In this document: in pieces, positions 35,901 through 43,954 of the stretch
How the letters are laid out: every line of letters starts with the position of its first letter
Numbering within the stretch: the first letter of the stretch is position 1
DNA from: Chloroflexota bacterium
GTDB lineage: Bacteria > Chloroflexota > Anaerolineae > Anaerolineales > VGOW01
Reading direction: 5' to 3'
Assembly (NCBI GenBank): GCA_016197225.1
Contig: JACPWC010000059.1
Span: 1-64,000 of the forward strand
DNA length: 64,000 nucleotides
The notes under the pieces: generated by a model
The model's database searches: none
What the model saw: only the letters and a program-made list of their open reading frames with translations
What the model was told of the DNA's origin: nothing
Program-made: the position numbers and the translations under genes

Positions 35901-37731
35901 AGCCGACTCGTTTGGCCGGGCCGAGGATAGCGCGCTCCAATTCATCGGGGGTGAGGGCCATGACGAATTCGGATCGCCGCTGGACGAGTTCGCCGAAGTC
36001 CACGTAGCGCAATGGCCGGTCGGTGAAGTCGGCGCGCAGGGTGATCACTAGACGCATTCGACTGCGCTCGTCGAGAACGGCTGTTACCAGATTGGTCAAT
36101 AGCAAAGCCCTTTCTTTTTCATCTGTGATCAACGTGAACACTTCCTCAAACTGATCGAGCACTAACACAAGTTCGACCGACTCGTCGGCGGGCAGAATGC
36201 GGTTGACCGCGCGCAGAAGGCCACGATTGCCGTCCCGCAATTGCGCCAGCAGACTCGGCGGCGGGTTGACGGCCACCCGCAGTAAAGCGGCTTCCAGTTC
36301 CTCAAAGGGGTGCGGCCCCGGCATGAAATCCACGATGAACCAATTTTCGGATCCGGGCAGGCCGCCACGCCGGAGGATCGGGAGCAGCCCCGCCTTCACA
36401 ACCGATGACTTGCCACTGCCACTTGGCCCGACGACGGCCAGGAAGCGCGACAGGTCGCCACCTTCGCCCAATCGCGCCAGCAGTTGTTGAATCAGACTCT
36501 CGCGCCCGAAGAAATCTTCTGAATCAGCCTCATTGAACGCGCGCAAGCCTTTGTAGGGATTGACGAGTTCAGTCTCAGCCTCTTCGTCCGGCGCTGGAAT
36601 GAAGACGGGCCGCGCTGTTGGACTGCCTTCCAGGGCGCGACGGAAATCGTCAAGCAGGCTCGACACATCTTGGTAGCGGTCTTGTGGATTTTTGGCCGTG
36701 GCCCGGCCAATCACCTCGTCCAGCGCGGCCGGCAATCCTGCGCGGCGGGCGGCTAACGGCGGCATGGGAGCATTAATGTGTTGTTGGATCAGGTCAAACG
36801 GGGTCGGCCCGGTGAATGGCAATGAGCCGGTCAGCATCTCATAGAGCATGACGCCGAGGCAATAGATGTCCGTCTGCGGTCTGACCGAGAGCGACCGGAT
36901 CTGTTCGGGCGACATGTACTGAGGCGACCCCATCACTACGTCCACCTGCGTATGCGCTTCGAGATTAGGGTTGCCGAGATTTTTAGCGATGCCGAAATCG
37001 GCAAGATAGACGTTGCTGTCTTCGTCCAGCAACACATTCGCCGGTTTGAGGTCGCGATGAATGACGCCGATGCGATGAGCGGCGTTCAGGGCCGAGCAAA
37101 TTTGTTCCAACAGGTGGTAGGCGGTCTCCAACGGAAGCGGCCCGTTCTGTATGAGCGCCTGTATGTTGCCCCCACGCAAAAGGCGCATCACCAGATAGGC
37201 CACGCCCGGCTCGCGCCAGTAGTCGTAGAGGGGAACGATGTGCGGGTGTTCGAGGCGGGCGACGAGTTGGGCCTCGGCTTCGAAGCGGCGGATGAAGTCG
37301 GGATGATTGGCGTAAGCGGGGAGGATGATTTTGATTGCAACTTCGCGCTCGACGTTGGGCTGAATGGCGCGATAGACTGCCCCCATGCCGCCACTGCCAA
37401 TTCGATCAGCCAGCGCGTAGCCGCGAATAGCCCGCCCGGTTAAATCTTCCTGGCCAATCTCTTCAAGCGCCGGAGCCGGGGTAGGGATTTCGGCGGGTTC
37501 AGGGTGGGCGGTTCTGGCTCGGCGGACAAACTCGGCCCGGTCGTCCAGCGGGATCGCCAGCGCCATTGCCAACCTTTCCGCGATCTGGACGGAAGGTCGC
37601 AGGTCGTCTGCCTCGATTTTGCGGATGGTGATGGCGGCGCATCCCACCCGCCGGGCCAATTCCTCTTGCGTCAGGTCAAGGGCGCGGCGGCGCTCGCGGA
37701 CAAAGCGGCTAAAGGACTCTTCGTTGCTCAT
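32902..37731 (-). CDS. HTH-Ser/Thr kinase-nSTAND1-WD40 signalling protein
   Basis: 1609 residues. 5-62: Xre-type helix-turn-helix (LTQEELARRVGCAAITIRKIE). 105-355: Hanks kinase with GSGGMGAVY (G-loop 112-120), VAIK (K134), HRDLKPANVLL (225-235) and DFG (245-247), so active. 391 on: nSTAND1 NTPase beginning NPYKGLRAFNEADSEDFFGRE, Walker A GPSGSGKSS (435-443) and Walker B LVLVLDQFEEVF. One membrane helix near 870-890 (VFLTVALIVAGVLAVAAVVFG). From about 940 to the end: 14 WD40 repeats, enough for two seven-bladed propellers. The second repeat has a Gly/His-rich insert. HTH, kinase and NTPase would be cytosolic and the WD40 part outside, or the helix is only peripheral. Role unknown; it resembles a ligand-gated or danger-sensing hub. 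Confidence 0.92.
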   Translation of the reverse strand: MSNEESFSRFVRERRRALDLTQEELARRVGCAAITIRKIEADDLRPSVQIAERLAMALAIPLDDRAEFVRRARTAHPEPAEIPTPAPALEEIGQEDLTGRAIRGYALADRIGSGGMGAVYRAIQPNVEREVAIKIILPAYANHPDFIRRFEAEAQLVARLEHPHIVPLYDYWREPGVAYLVMRLLRGGNIQALIQNGPLPLETAYHLLEQICSALNAAHRIGVIHRDLKPANVLLDEDSNVYLADFGIAKNLGNPNLEAHTQVDVVMGSPQYMSPEQIRSLSVRPQTDIYCLGVMLYEMLTGSLPFTGPTPFDLIQQHINAPMPPLAARRAGLPAALDEVIGRATAKNPQDRYQDVSSLLDDFRRALEGSPTARPVFIPAPDEEAETELVNPYKGLRAFNEADSEDFFGRESLIQQLLARLGEGGDLSRFLAVVGPSGSGKSSVVKAGLLPILRRGGLPGSENWFIVDFMPGPHPFEELEAALLRVAVNPPPSLLAQLRDGNRGLLRAVNRILPADESVELVLVLDQFEEVFTLITDEKERALLLTNLVTAVLDERSRMRLVITLRADFTDRPLRYVDFGELVQRRSEFVMALTPDELERAILGPAKRVGLRLEAGLTSAMIREVGDQPGALPLLQYALTELFEKREGRALTKKAYADLGGVTGALGKRTEAVYAGLNEAEQSIARQLFLRLVTVGEGVEDTRRRVLKAELEQLQSSNFKLPIGNVLDSFGAHRLLSFDRDPITRGPTVEVAHEALLREWPRLREWLNESRADVRLQRQLAAAATEWQAANRDSSFLLTGAKLEQFEGWAANTSIALTHDERAFLDASIAERGQREAVEGERQRRELEAARKLAETERRAAQRLRQRAVFLTVALIVAGVLAVAAVVFGQQATQNAQRAEQQARLASSREWAAAAVSNVGVDPDRSILLALQAVSVTYSVDKTWTGEAEEALHRAVSAAQPHLALRGHSSGVSDVAFSPDGTRLATASLDGTAKIWDATTGQELFTLPQGGHAGASGGHGDHGGEAAGAPGGELYSVAFNPAERGTRLATAGQDGTVTVWDISTAPGEALLTLGEAAQAPPISAIAFSPDGTRLAAASTDGTVRVWDLATERVLLTLSIQLAQPPDYTIVPHDVAFSPDGTRLATVGPDNTARVWDAVTGEELLTLAGHNSVILDLAFSPDGQRLATASFDATAKVWDAGTGDEVLTLSGHTARLEGVVFSPDGMRLATVSEDGTAKVWDASVGQELFTLAGHASAVKAVAFSPDGARIATASTDETARVWEAAPSRELFTLVGHTNEVYGVAFNPDGTRLATSSADRTAKVWDAASGQLLFTLYADLVEGIAFNRDGTRIATGGWDGTAKIWDATSGQLLLTLSGHSAAVGQVEFSPDGTRLATTSADKTARLWDVTTGQELLTLSGHAGGLHCLAFSPDGTRLLTGGDDDVAIVWDLTTGQELFRLPIQTSFLTDAAYSPDGTRLLTADTGETAKVWDAATGQLLMELSGHAGGVWGVAFNPDGTRLATTSADKTAKVWDAVSGQELLTLYGHAGTVYLPAFSPDGMRLVTTSADRTARVYVLPIEDLIALAQSRVTRSLTAEECQQYLHVEVCPAP

Positions 37732-37878
37732 GTGTTTCTCCGGCGATTCAGGTTAGAGACGGGAGATCAGAGATTGACCACTTTCCGATGTCTAAAATCA
37801 CTCTAGCACAATTGCTTGAGGCAAGGCAATAGATTTTCGCCTTTGTATCGCTATTTCTATCGCTTGTGCCGGTGTGAA
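37732..37878. other. Intergenic gap with partial GAGATTA array
   Basis: Contains TTAGAGACGGGAGATCAGAGATTG, broken here as TTAGAGA, CGGGAGA and TCAGAGATTG, another 7-nt-phased stretch, near 37753-37776. The rest is unremarkable. A GGAG Shine-Dalgarno precedes the kinase ATG. Confidence 0.5.
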
Positions 37879-40134
37879 CTATTTCTGGTAGGAGGTGAGG
37901 GGGATGTCAGAGTAGCGTTTGCCGTCGGCCAGGGAATACAAACCGACTCGAATGCCGTATTCACCCGGCGGCAGGTCGGGCGAGATGGGGTGGCGTTGGA
38001 CGATGATGTCGCCAGCTTGCCAATATTCAGCAGGAACGCCAAGGGCGTCGTAGGCTTCGGCTAAAGCGCCGTCGGGCCAGTTGAAGTGGACGAAGATGGA
38101 GACGGGCGGCGGGGCGGGTTCGGTGACGAGCCAGGTGAGGGTGAGGGCTTCAGGGGAGAGGTCGTAGTTGAGGAGGGAGAGGTATTTGGAGTTGGTTATT
38201 GGTAATTGGTTATTGGTTATTAGTAATTGGCCGCTCCGCGTGGTTATTGAGGAGCGGTAGAGGCGATAGTAGGTTGTGCCGTCACTGCGTTTCCATTCGT
38301 AAGCAGGTTGGCCGAGGTCAATGATTGGTGTTTGGTCTTCGGGGTAAAGGATGAGGCCGGGGTGGGCGGGTAGGAGGATGCTATTGGCGCAGTCGAAGGT
38401 GAGTTGGCGGGCTTGGCGGTTGAGCAGGTGAGTTGTCGTTGCCAAAATGGGTGGGGCGCATTGAGCGAAAGAAGTAACAGGTTCCCGCTCCGGAACTTCA
38501 TAGACGAAGATGGAGTAGTTAATGACGGCGAGCGGAGTCAGGTTGCGGAAGTAGGCGAAGGTGTTGGGCTGATCGAGTTGGGCGCCGACGAAGTTGCTGG
38601 CCGAGATGGCGTAGAGGCCGGGGGCCGGGTCGGCGGGGGAGAAGTCGGCAACATCATCGGGCGGCGGCCACCCCGGCAGGCGAGTCGCGTTGATGCCGTA
38701 ATAAGCCGGATCGGCTTGTCCAAAGTAAGAAAGATAAACGGGGCGGCCGTCGAGGGCGCGGGCAAGCGCCGGCAAGTCTTGTCCCCAGTCTAAGTTGGAG
38801 TCGGCCAACACTTGGTAGCCGTTCTCCGGGCCGACGAATTCGTTGAAGTAGGCGAGGAAGTGAGGGGCGATGGCGAGGGTGGAGGCGGCGTGGGCGATGA
38901 AGAGAAGAGTGAGGAGTATTGCGTATCGCGTATTGCGTATTGCGTGTTGCGTAACGGAGGCGGCGAGGATGTGGAGGAGTGGAAGCGCCGGGAGGAGGTA
39001 GCGGTAGCCGACGTTGAGGGAGAAGATGGTGATGGTAGCAAGAAGGTAGAGTGAAGCCGGAAGAAAGACGTTGGCGAGCGCGTATTGCGTGTTGCGTATT
39101 GCGTATTGTTTACGAAATACGGAATACACAATAAGAGCGGTGGTCATGAAGAGCAGAATGAGGAGCGGCAGGGGTGTTTTGACTGCGAAAACAACCAGAT
39201 GGTAATACCACCAGCCTTTGAGTGAGAGTTGGCCGAGGAGGTAAGCGGTGTGGCCGCCGGTGGCTAAGTTGGTCAGGTCGGTAAGCTCGCGGAGGTATTG
39301 GGCGAGCGGGTAGGGGTTGAGGGCGAAGCCGTAGGTGGCCCAGGCGGTGAGGAAGGCGGTTACAAGAATCAATAAACCACGAAGGCACAAGGGCACAAGG
39401 GCACTAAGAAAATAATTCTTTGTGCCTTTGTGCTTTTGTGCCCTAGTGTTGAACAAGTTGAGTAGAAAAAGCAAACCGAGGGTGGGGCCGAGGAGGAGGG
39501 CGGAGAATTTGCTGGTGAGGGCGCAACCTAAGAAGATGCCGGTGAGGATGGCGTTGCGGGTGTTTGGCTTTTTGGTGAAGCGATACCAGGCGTAGAGGGT
39601 GAAGACGTAGAAGGCGGCTACGGGGAGGTCGGTGGTGGCGAGGGCGGCGTTGGCGAGAAGGTTGGGGCTGAGGGCGTGCAAGGCCAATGCCGCCATGGCG
39701 GCTTCCCAGCCGAACAATTCTTTGGCCCAGCGGGCAGTCACGGCTCCGAGTATCAGACCGAGGAGCAGAATCGGGTAGCGTCCGAGAAATGTGAGGCGGC
39801 CGGCATTGAGGCCGCGCTTCCACATCAAGTCACTGCTGGAGTCGTCGTACTGGTCGCCGGCCCAGCCGTCGAGGGTGCGCGGGTCGGGCAGGTTCGGCTC
39901 GAGGATGACGCCGAGGGCCGAGAGCCAGTGGGCGAGTGGCGGGTGGCCGATGGGGACGAGGTGGCCGGTGCGGAGGGCGGCGTAGCCGCGCAGGAGGGTG
40001 TAGCCTTCGTCGAAGGTGGGCGAGGTGGTGGTGAGTTGGGCGAGGGCGAGGGCGAAGAAAATAGTAAGCAGTAAACAGTAAACAGTGCGTATTCCGTAGT
40101 GCGTATTGTGTATCGAAGATTGCGCGCCGTTCAC
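37879..40134 (-). CDS. GT39/PMT-like glycosyltransferase, ORF containing several repeat insertions
   Basis: 751 residues from a GTG inside a heptamer array. GT-C features: first-loop acidic motif TTTSPTFDEGYTLLRGY, HPPLAHWLSAL, LNAGRLTFLGRYPILL, ALTSKFSALLLGP, then about ten helices and an extracytoplasmic C-terminal domain (NLDWGQDLPALARALDGRPVYLSYFG). It probably transfers a sugar from a polyprenyl carrier; the adjacent GT2 may make that donor. At least five segments are encoded by repeat arrays: the N-terminus, NTRAQKHKGTKN/LVPLCLRGL, FRKQYAIRNTQYAL, TQHAIRNTRYAIL and LLITNNQLPITNSKYL. All keep the frame open. Confidence 0.85.
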   Translation of the reverse strand: MNGAQSSIHNTHYGIRTVYCLLLTIFFALALAQLTTTSPTFDEGYTLLRGYAALRTGHLVPIGHPPLAHWLSALGVILEPNLPDPRTLDGWAGDQYDDSSSDLMWKRGLNAGRLTFLGRYPILLLGLILGAVTARWAKELFGWEAAMAALALHALSPNLLANAALATTDLPVAAFYVFTLYAWYRFTKKPNTRNAILTGIFLGCALTSKFSALLLGPTLGLLFLLNLFNTRAQKHKGTKNYFLSALVPLCLRGLLILVTAFLTAWATYGFALNPYPLAQYLRELTDLTNLATGGHTAYLLGQLSLKGWWYYHLVVFAVKTPLPLLILLFMTTALIVYSVFRKQYAIRNTQYALANVFLPASLYLLATITIFSLNVGYRYLLPALPLLHILAASVTQHAIRNTRYAILLTLLFIAHAASTLAIAPHFLAYFNEFVGPENGYQVLADSNLDWGQDLPALARALDGRPVYLSYFGQADPAYYGINATRLPGWPPPDDVADFSPADPAPGLYAISASNFVGAQLDQPNTFAYFRNLTPLAVINYSIFVYEVPEREPVTSFAQCAPPILATTTHLLNRQARQLTFDCANSILLPAHPGLILYPEDQTPIIDLGQPAYEWKRSDGTTYYRLYRSSITTRSGQLLITNNQLPITNSKYLSLLNYDLSPEALTLTWLVTEPAPPPVSIFVHFNWPDGALAEAYDALGVPAEYWQAGDIIVQRHPISPDLPPGEYGIRVGLYSLADGKRYSDIPLTSYQK
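38194..38228. repeat. In-frame heptamer array GGTTATT (5 units)
   Basis: GGTTATT, GGTAATT, GGTTATT, GGTTATT and AGTAATT in exact 7-nt phase inside the GT39-like gene. The same words recur at 42627-42655 between genes. Confidence 0.85.
38916..38957. repeat. In-frame heptamer array GTATTGC (6 units, 42 nt)
   Basis: GTATTGC, GTATCGC, GTATTGC, GTATTGC, GTGTTGC and GTAACGG, six exact 7-nt units. Total 42 nt equals 14 codons, so the frame is preserved. Confidence 0.9.
39082..39132. repeat. In-frame inverted heptamer arrays (51 nt)
   Basis: GTATTGC, GTGTTGC, GTATTGC and GTATTGT, then TT, then the complementary ACGAAAT, ACGGAAT and ACACAAT. The stretch is 51 nt, 17 codons, inside a loop of the GT39-like protein. 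Confidence 0.9.
39376..39450. repeat. In-frame inverted array of GGCACAAG words
   Basis: CACGAAGGCACAAGGGCACAA with further GGCACTAAG on the left is approximately complementary to CTTTGTGCC, TTTGTGC, TTTTGTGCCC and TAGTG on the right, around AAAATAATT. It is coded as NTRAQKHKGTKN...LVPLCLRGL. Confidence 0.8.
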
Positions 40135-40163
40135 TGTTCACTACTCACTGTTGGCTGTTCACT
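40063..40163. repeat. Chain of heptamer arrays spanning the GT2/GT39 gene junction
   Basis: AGTAAGC, AGTAAAC and AGTAAAC (40063-40083); GCGTATT-type words (40085-40115); then GTTCACT, GTTCACT, ACTCACT, GTTGGCT and GTTCACT (40129-40163). The last array holds both the TGA stop of the GT2 gene (40145-40147) and the GTG start of the GT39-like gene (40132-40134). Confidence 0.85.
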
Positions 40164-40903
40164 GACAATCGGTGCCGCCACATGAGCCGCCACATGTCTT
40201 TGATGTTCTGCCACACTTTCATTTTGGTTGCGCCGGGTTTGCGGTCGTAGCGCAAGTCCATGGGCGTTTCGCCGAACTTGAGGCCGGGCAGGAGCGAGAG
40301 CTTGAGCAAAATTTCGGTCATGCAGGCGAAGCCTTGCTCGGTGATCAGTTGATCGCCCCAACGATTCACAGTGCGCCGCAGGGCGCTGGCGCGGTAAAGG
40401 CGGAAGCCGCACGAGAAGTCGCGCACGCCGGGAATGGGGGTGAAGGTTTGAAATAGCACGCTCACGCCCCAACTGAACAGTTGGCGGTGCGGCGGGATGC
40501 CTTCCATTTTTGCGCCGGGTTGAAAACGGGAAGCGATCACCACGTCAAGGCCGGTGTTCAGTTTGTCGAGCATGAGTTTGAGTTCGCGCGGCTGATGTGA
40601 GTTGTCAGCGTCCATGCTGGCGATGAGGCCATCTTCAGGGGCGGCGGCCAACGCGGCGGCGAGGCCGGTGCGCATGGCCTGGGCCAGGCCCATGTTGCGC
40701 GGGTGCGGCACGAGCTTCACCCAGCCAGTGTTAAAATCGCGGACGACCTGGGCAGTATTGTCCTTGCTTCCGTCGTTCACGACGATGACGCTCAGGTTGG
40801 GGAGGAGGGTGGCGCGGGTCTCGGCGACGGCGGCGAGCAGGGGCGGGAGGGCTTCCTGCTCGTTGTAGGCGGGGAGGACAAGGATGATAGAAGGATGGGG
40901 CAT
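40145..40903 (-). CDS. Family 2 glycosyltransferase, dolichyl-phosphate mannose synthase-like
   Basis: 252 residues: GT-A fold with LVLPAYNEQEALPPLL, VIVVNDGSKDNT (first Asp motif), MDADNSHQPREL (DxD-like) and ASRFQPG, then RLYRASALRR. No C-terminal membrane helices, which fits a polyprenyl-phosphate sugar synthase of the DPM1 type. It lies upstream of the GT39-like gene on the same strand, so it may supply that enzyme's lipid-linked sugar. The last residues (SVNSQQ) and stop codon come from a heptamer array. Confidence 0.9.
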   Translation of the reverse strand: MPHPSIILVLPAYNEQEALPPLLAAVAETRATLLPNLSVIVVNDGSKDNTAQVVRDFNTGWVKLVPHPRNMGLAQAMRTGLAAALAAAPEDGLIASMDADNSHQPRELKLMLDKLNTGLDVVIASRFQPGAKMEGIPPHRQLFSWGVSVLFQTFTPIPGVRDFSCGFRLYRASALRRTVNRWGDQLITEQGFACMTEILLKLSLLPGLKFGETPMDLRYDRKPGATKMKVWQNIKDMWRLMWRHRLSVNSQQ

Positions 40904-40910
40904 TGAGGTT

Positions 40911-40940
40911 GGAGATTAGAGAATTAGAGATTGGAGATTG
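40911..40940. repeat. Heptamer array GGAGATT
   Basis: GGAGATT, AGAGAAT, TAGAGAT, TGGAGAT and T in 7-nt phase fill the gap between the GT2 start and the ettA stop. Confidence 0.85.
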
Positions 40941-40944
40941 ATCT

Positions 40945-42618
40945 CTATCTCGTCAACGGCTTGTAGTGAATGCGATGCGGCGTGTCGGCGGCCAGGCCCA
41001 GGCGCTTGTGGCGATCTTCTTCGTAGTCGGAGAAGTTGCCGTCGAAGAAGCGCGCCTGGCTGTCGCCTTCGAAGGCCAGAATATGAGTGGCGATGCGGTC
41101 GAGGAACCAACGGTCGTGGCTGACGACGACGGCGCTCCCGCCAAAATTGTCGAGCGCCTCTTCGAGTGCGCGCAGGGTGTTCACGTCCAGGTCGTTGGTC
41201 GGCTCGTCGAGCATGATGACGTTCGCGCCTTCCTTCAGCGTCTTGGCCAGCAAAACGCGATTGCGCTCGCCGCCGGAGAGTGACTTCACTTTCTTTTGTT
41301 GATCGGTTCCGAGGAAGTTGAAGCTGGCGACGTAAGCCCGCGAGTTCATCCGCCGTGTGCCTAACACCAGACTCTCCTCCCCGCCCGAAATTTCCTCCCA
41401 TACGTTCTTCTCGCCGTCGAGCGTCTCCCGGCTTTGTTCCACGTAGGCCAGTTTGACCGTCTCGCCAAGTTTGAACGTGCCGGTGTCGGGCGACTCGTGG
41501 CCGGTGATCATTTTGAGCAGAGTCGTTTTGCCGGCGCCGTTGGGGCCGATGACGCCGACGATGCTTCCCGGCGGCACGGTGAAGGTGGCGTTATCAATCA
41601 AGAGGCGGTCGCCAAACTATTTGCTCACGCCCTTGCACTCGATCACCACGTCGCCCAATCGCGGGCCGGGCGGGATATAAATTTCCAGATTCTCGCGGCG
41701 CTCCTCTTGTTCCTGGCTGAGGAGTTTTTCGTAGGCGGTGACGCGCGCTTTGCCTTTGGCCTGCCGCGCTTTGGGCGACATGCGAATCCATTCCAGCTCG
41801 CGCTCCAGCGTCTTCTGGCGTTTGCTCTCGGCCTGCTCTTCCTGCGTCAGCCGCGTCTGCTTTTGCTCCAGCCACGACGAGTAGTTGCCCTTCCACGGAA
41901 TGCCGTAGCCGCGATCCAGTTCCAGGATCCAACCGGCCGCGTTGTCGAGAAAGTAACGGTCGTGGGTGACGGCGATGACCGTGCCTTTGTATTGTTGCAA
42001 ATGCTTTTCCAGCCAGGCCACCGACTCGGCGTCGAGATGATTCGTCGGCTCGTCGAGGAGCAAAATGTCCGGTTCGGTGAGCAGGAGACGGCAGAGGGCG
42101 GCGCGGCGGCGCTCGCCACCGGAGAGAACGGTGACGGGCGTGTCGCCGGGCGGACAACGAAGCGCGTCCATCGCCAGTTCCAGCCGGGCGTCCAGGTTCC
42201 AGGCGTCGTGCTTGTCCAACTCATCTTGCAGTCGCGCCTGTTGCGCGATCAGCGCGTCGAAGTCGGCGTCGGGTTCGGCGAACCTGGCGTTGACTTCGTC
42301 GAACTTCGCCAGCATGTCTTTGATGGGTTGGACGGCCTCTTCGACAACTTGCTTCACCGTTTTGTTTGAATCAAGTTGCGGTTCCTGCTCAAGCAGGCCG
42401 ACGGTGTAACCGGGGCTTCTGACGATTTCGCCGACGTAGTCCTGATCGACTCCGGCCATGATGCGAAGCAAAGTGCTTTTGCCGGCGCCGTTGAGGCCGA
42501 GCACGCCGATCTTTGCGCCGTAGTAGAAACCGAGCGAGATGTCGCGCAGGACTTGCTTGTTGGGTGGGTGGATGCGCCCGACGCGCACCATCGAAAAGAT
42601 GACTTGTCCGTCTGCCAT
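40945..42618 (-). pseudogene. ettA: EttA-like ABC-F translation factor with an in-frame TAG
   Basis: Reading through one codon gives 557 residues, the normal EttA length. First half (42618-41620): GLNGAGKSTLLRIMAG Walker A, LSGGERRRAALCRLLL signature, LLDEPTNHLDAESV Walker B, and an arm/linker. Second half (41616-40945): [42 protein letters not shown], ending [14 protein letters not shown]. Between them ECKGVSK is followed by TAG (41619-41617) and then [12 protein letters not shown] in the same frame, so one codon is a nonsense codon. EttA gates ribosomes by ATP/ADP ratio. It may be a single-base error, a recent pseudogene or a split gene. Confidence 0.9.
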
Positions 42619-42620
42619 GA

Positions 42621-42690
42621 TGGTTATTGGTAATCAGTTATTGGTTATTGGTGTTCAGCAATCAGCCGTCAGTAGTTGCGCTGACGGCTG
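42621..42690. repeat. Heptamer array GTTATTG / GTAATCA upstream of ettA
   Basis: GTTATTG, GTAATCA, GTTATTG, GTTATTG, GTGTTCA, GCAATCA, GCCGTCA and GTAGTTGC keep the 7-nt phase. The second part drifts into a different word, and GCCGTCAGTAGTTGCGCTGACGGC can form a hairpin. Confidence 0.85.
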
Positions 42691-42707
42691 GGGTTGGGGC
42701 AATTATC

Positions 42708-43001
42708 TCACAACTTTGACTCAAGATAGCGTTTGAGGCGCGGAATGGCATCTTCGATCCAATCACTTCGCCGGTTGCGTGCGACCTTAAGCCACAATCG
42801 CCGCTCACGAGGCCACCATGTGATCTCAAGCGTGGCGCGTTCTTTGCCTTTCTTATAGTGCCAATGGATACAGCCTGGATATTTGGCGAGAGTGCCTTTC
42901 AGCGTGAGCGTGAGATCAAGAGTCGTACAGGCACGCTCGACGGTGCGAGGAGCTAGGGTTGGTTTCGCAGAAAGAGGAACGGGGATTTCGATCTCGGTCA
43001 C
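42708..43001 (-). CDS. Conserved-looking hypothetical protein
   Basis: From a GTG at 43001 (TEIEIPVPLSAKPTL) the product has 97 residues: TLTLKGTLAKYPGCIHWHYKKGKERATLEITWWPRERRLWLKVARNRRSDWIEDAIPRLKR in outline, alternating strands ending in a basic helix, and no membrane segment. An ATG at 43067 would extend it, but those codons overlap the neighbouring phosphotransferase and a palindrome. I do not recognise the family. The basic, Trp-rich character would fit a small nucleic-acid- or ligand-binding fold, but that is a guess. Confidence 0.6.
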   Translation of the reverse strand: MTEIEIPVPLSAKPTLAPRTVERACTTLDLTLTLKGTLAKYPGCIHWHYKKGKERATLEITWWPRERRLWLKVARNRRSDWIEDAIPRLKRYLESKL

Positions 43002-43016
43002 GGTCAAAGGCTCGTG

Positions 43017-43037
43017 GGGCAAATTGGAAATTTGCCC
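43017..43037. repeat. GGGCAAATT palindrome at a gene 3' end
   Basis: GGGCAAATT (43017-43025), loop GGA, AATTTGCCC (43029-43037). On the minus strand the TAG stop of the phosphotransferase (43039-43037) lies at its edge. Confidence 0.75.
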
Positions 43038-43945
43038 TATAGCAATTCGGTCAACAACTCGGCGCATACCATTGCTTCTTCCCAGCCATGTCCATGATCC
43101 TCAATACTCCACCACGCCGAGAGCACAGCCTGAGCCACGCCCCAGCCGAGGATGCGCTGGCGGTCGAAGCCGAGTTCCTCGGCGAGGATGGCGACCCGGC
43201 GGGCGAAGAGGCGACTCGGGTTGGGTTGGTTGAAGAGGTGGCCGACCGGGTTGCGGAGCCACGCGCCCACTTCATAGCACGGCTCGCCGACGATGCCTTT
43301 GGGATCGAGGGCGAGCCAGGGTAAGCGTGTGGCAGAGAGGATATTCCAGTGATGCAAGTCGCCGTGAAGCAAGACCGGATCGGCTTGTGAACCGAGCAAT
43401 TCGGCAAAAAGCGACTCGGCGGTCTCGACGATTTTTGCGGGCAGAGGGCCGGTGTCGCCGTCGAATCGTTTACGAAGCCGCCTCAGGCCCTCGGCCCAGG
43501 TCTGCGGGGTGTCGAAGTTGTGAACGGCGGGGGCGGGTATCCGAAGTTGGCGGGCAACCTGGGCGAAGATGCGGGTGGCTTCTTCATCGTCTTCGACGGT
43601 GACGAGCGGTGTGCCGGGCTGGAGGCGTTCGAGGAGCATGATACCCTGATCAGGATCGCAGTCGAGCAATTGCACAATACCGCGACCATCCCACAAACGA
43701 AGCGCCGTCATCTCGTCGGTGAGCGCGCCGTCAGGCACGCCGAGTTTGAGGACGACTTCGGTTCCGTCGGCGCAGATAGCCGGGGCGACGTAGTTGTAGG
43801 AAAGATCAAACGGGGGCAGAACTTGGAGCGACCAGCGGCGTTCGCAGTCGGCGATGAGGCCCGGCAAGTTCTCTAGCCATGCAACGCCGCGCTCGTTGAA
43901 GAGATCGGTGATGGTGCGGATGAAATTGTCGGGGAGGAAGGGCAT
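43037..43945 (-). CDS. Aminoglycoside/hydroxyurea phosphotransferase family kinase
   Basis: 302 residues resembling the APH(6)/hur family: VLKLGVPDGALTDEMTALRLWDGRGIVQLLD in the N-lobe (Lys in VLKLG), LLERLQPGTPL, the catalytic loop LLHGDLHHWNIL and the metal-binding Asp in LALDPKGIVGEP. Members phosphorylate streptomycin or related compounds, but many environmental homologues have other small-molecule substrates. The gene ends inside a palindromic element. Confidence 0.87.
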   Translation of the reverse strand: MPFLPDNFIRTITDLFNERGVAWLENLPGLIADCERRWSLQVLPPFDLSYNYVAPAICADGTEVVLKLGVPDGALTDEMTALRLWDGRGIVQLLDCDPDQGIMLLERLQPGTPLVTVEDDEEATRIFAQVARQLRIPAPAVHNFDTPQTWAEGLRRLRKRFDGDTGPLPAKIVETAESLFAELLGSQADPVLLHGDLHHWNILSATRLPWLALDPKGIVGEPCYEVGAWLRNPVGHLFNQPNPSRLFARRVAILAEELGFDRQRILGWGVAQAVLSAWWSIEDHGHGWEEAMVCAELLTELL

Positions 43946-43954
43946 TCAAAGCAT

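Noticed and set aside
41617-41619. TAG recoding (alternative code or pyrrolysine)
   Set aside because: TAG ends many genes here in the normal way and no pyrrolysine genes are seen; a single lesion or error is simpler.
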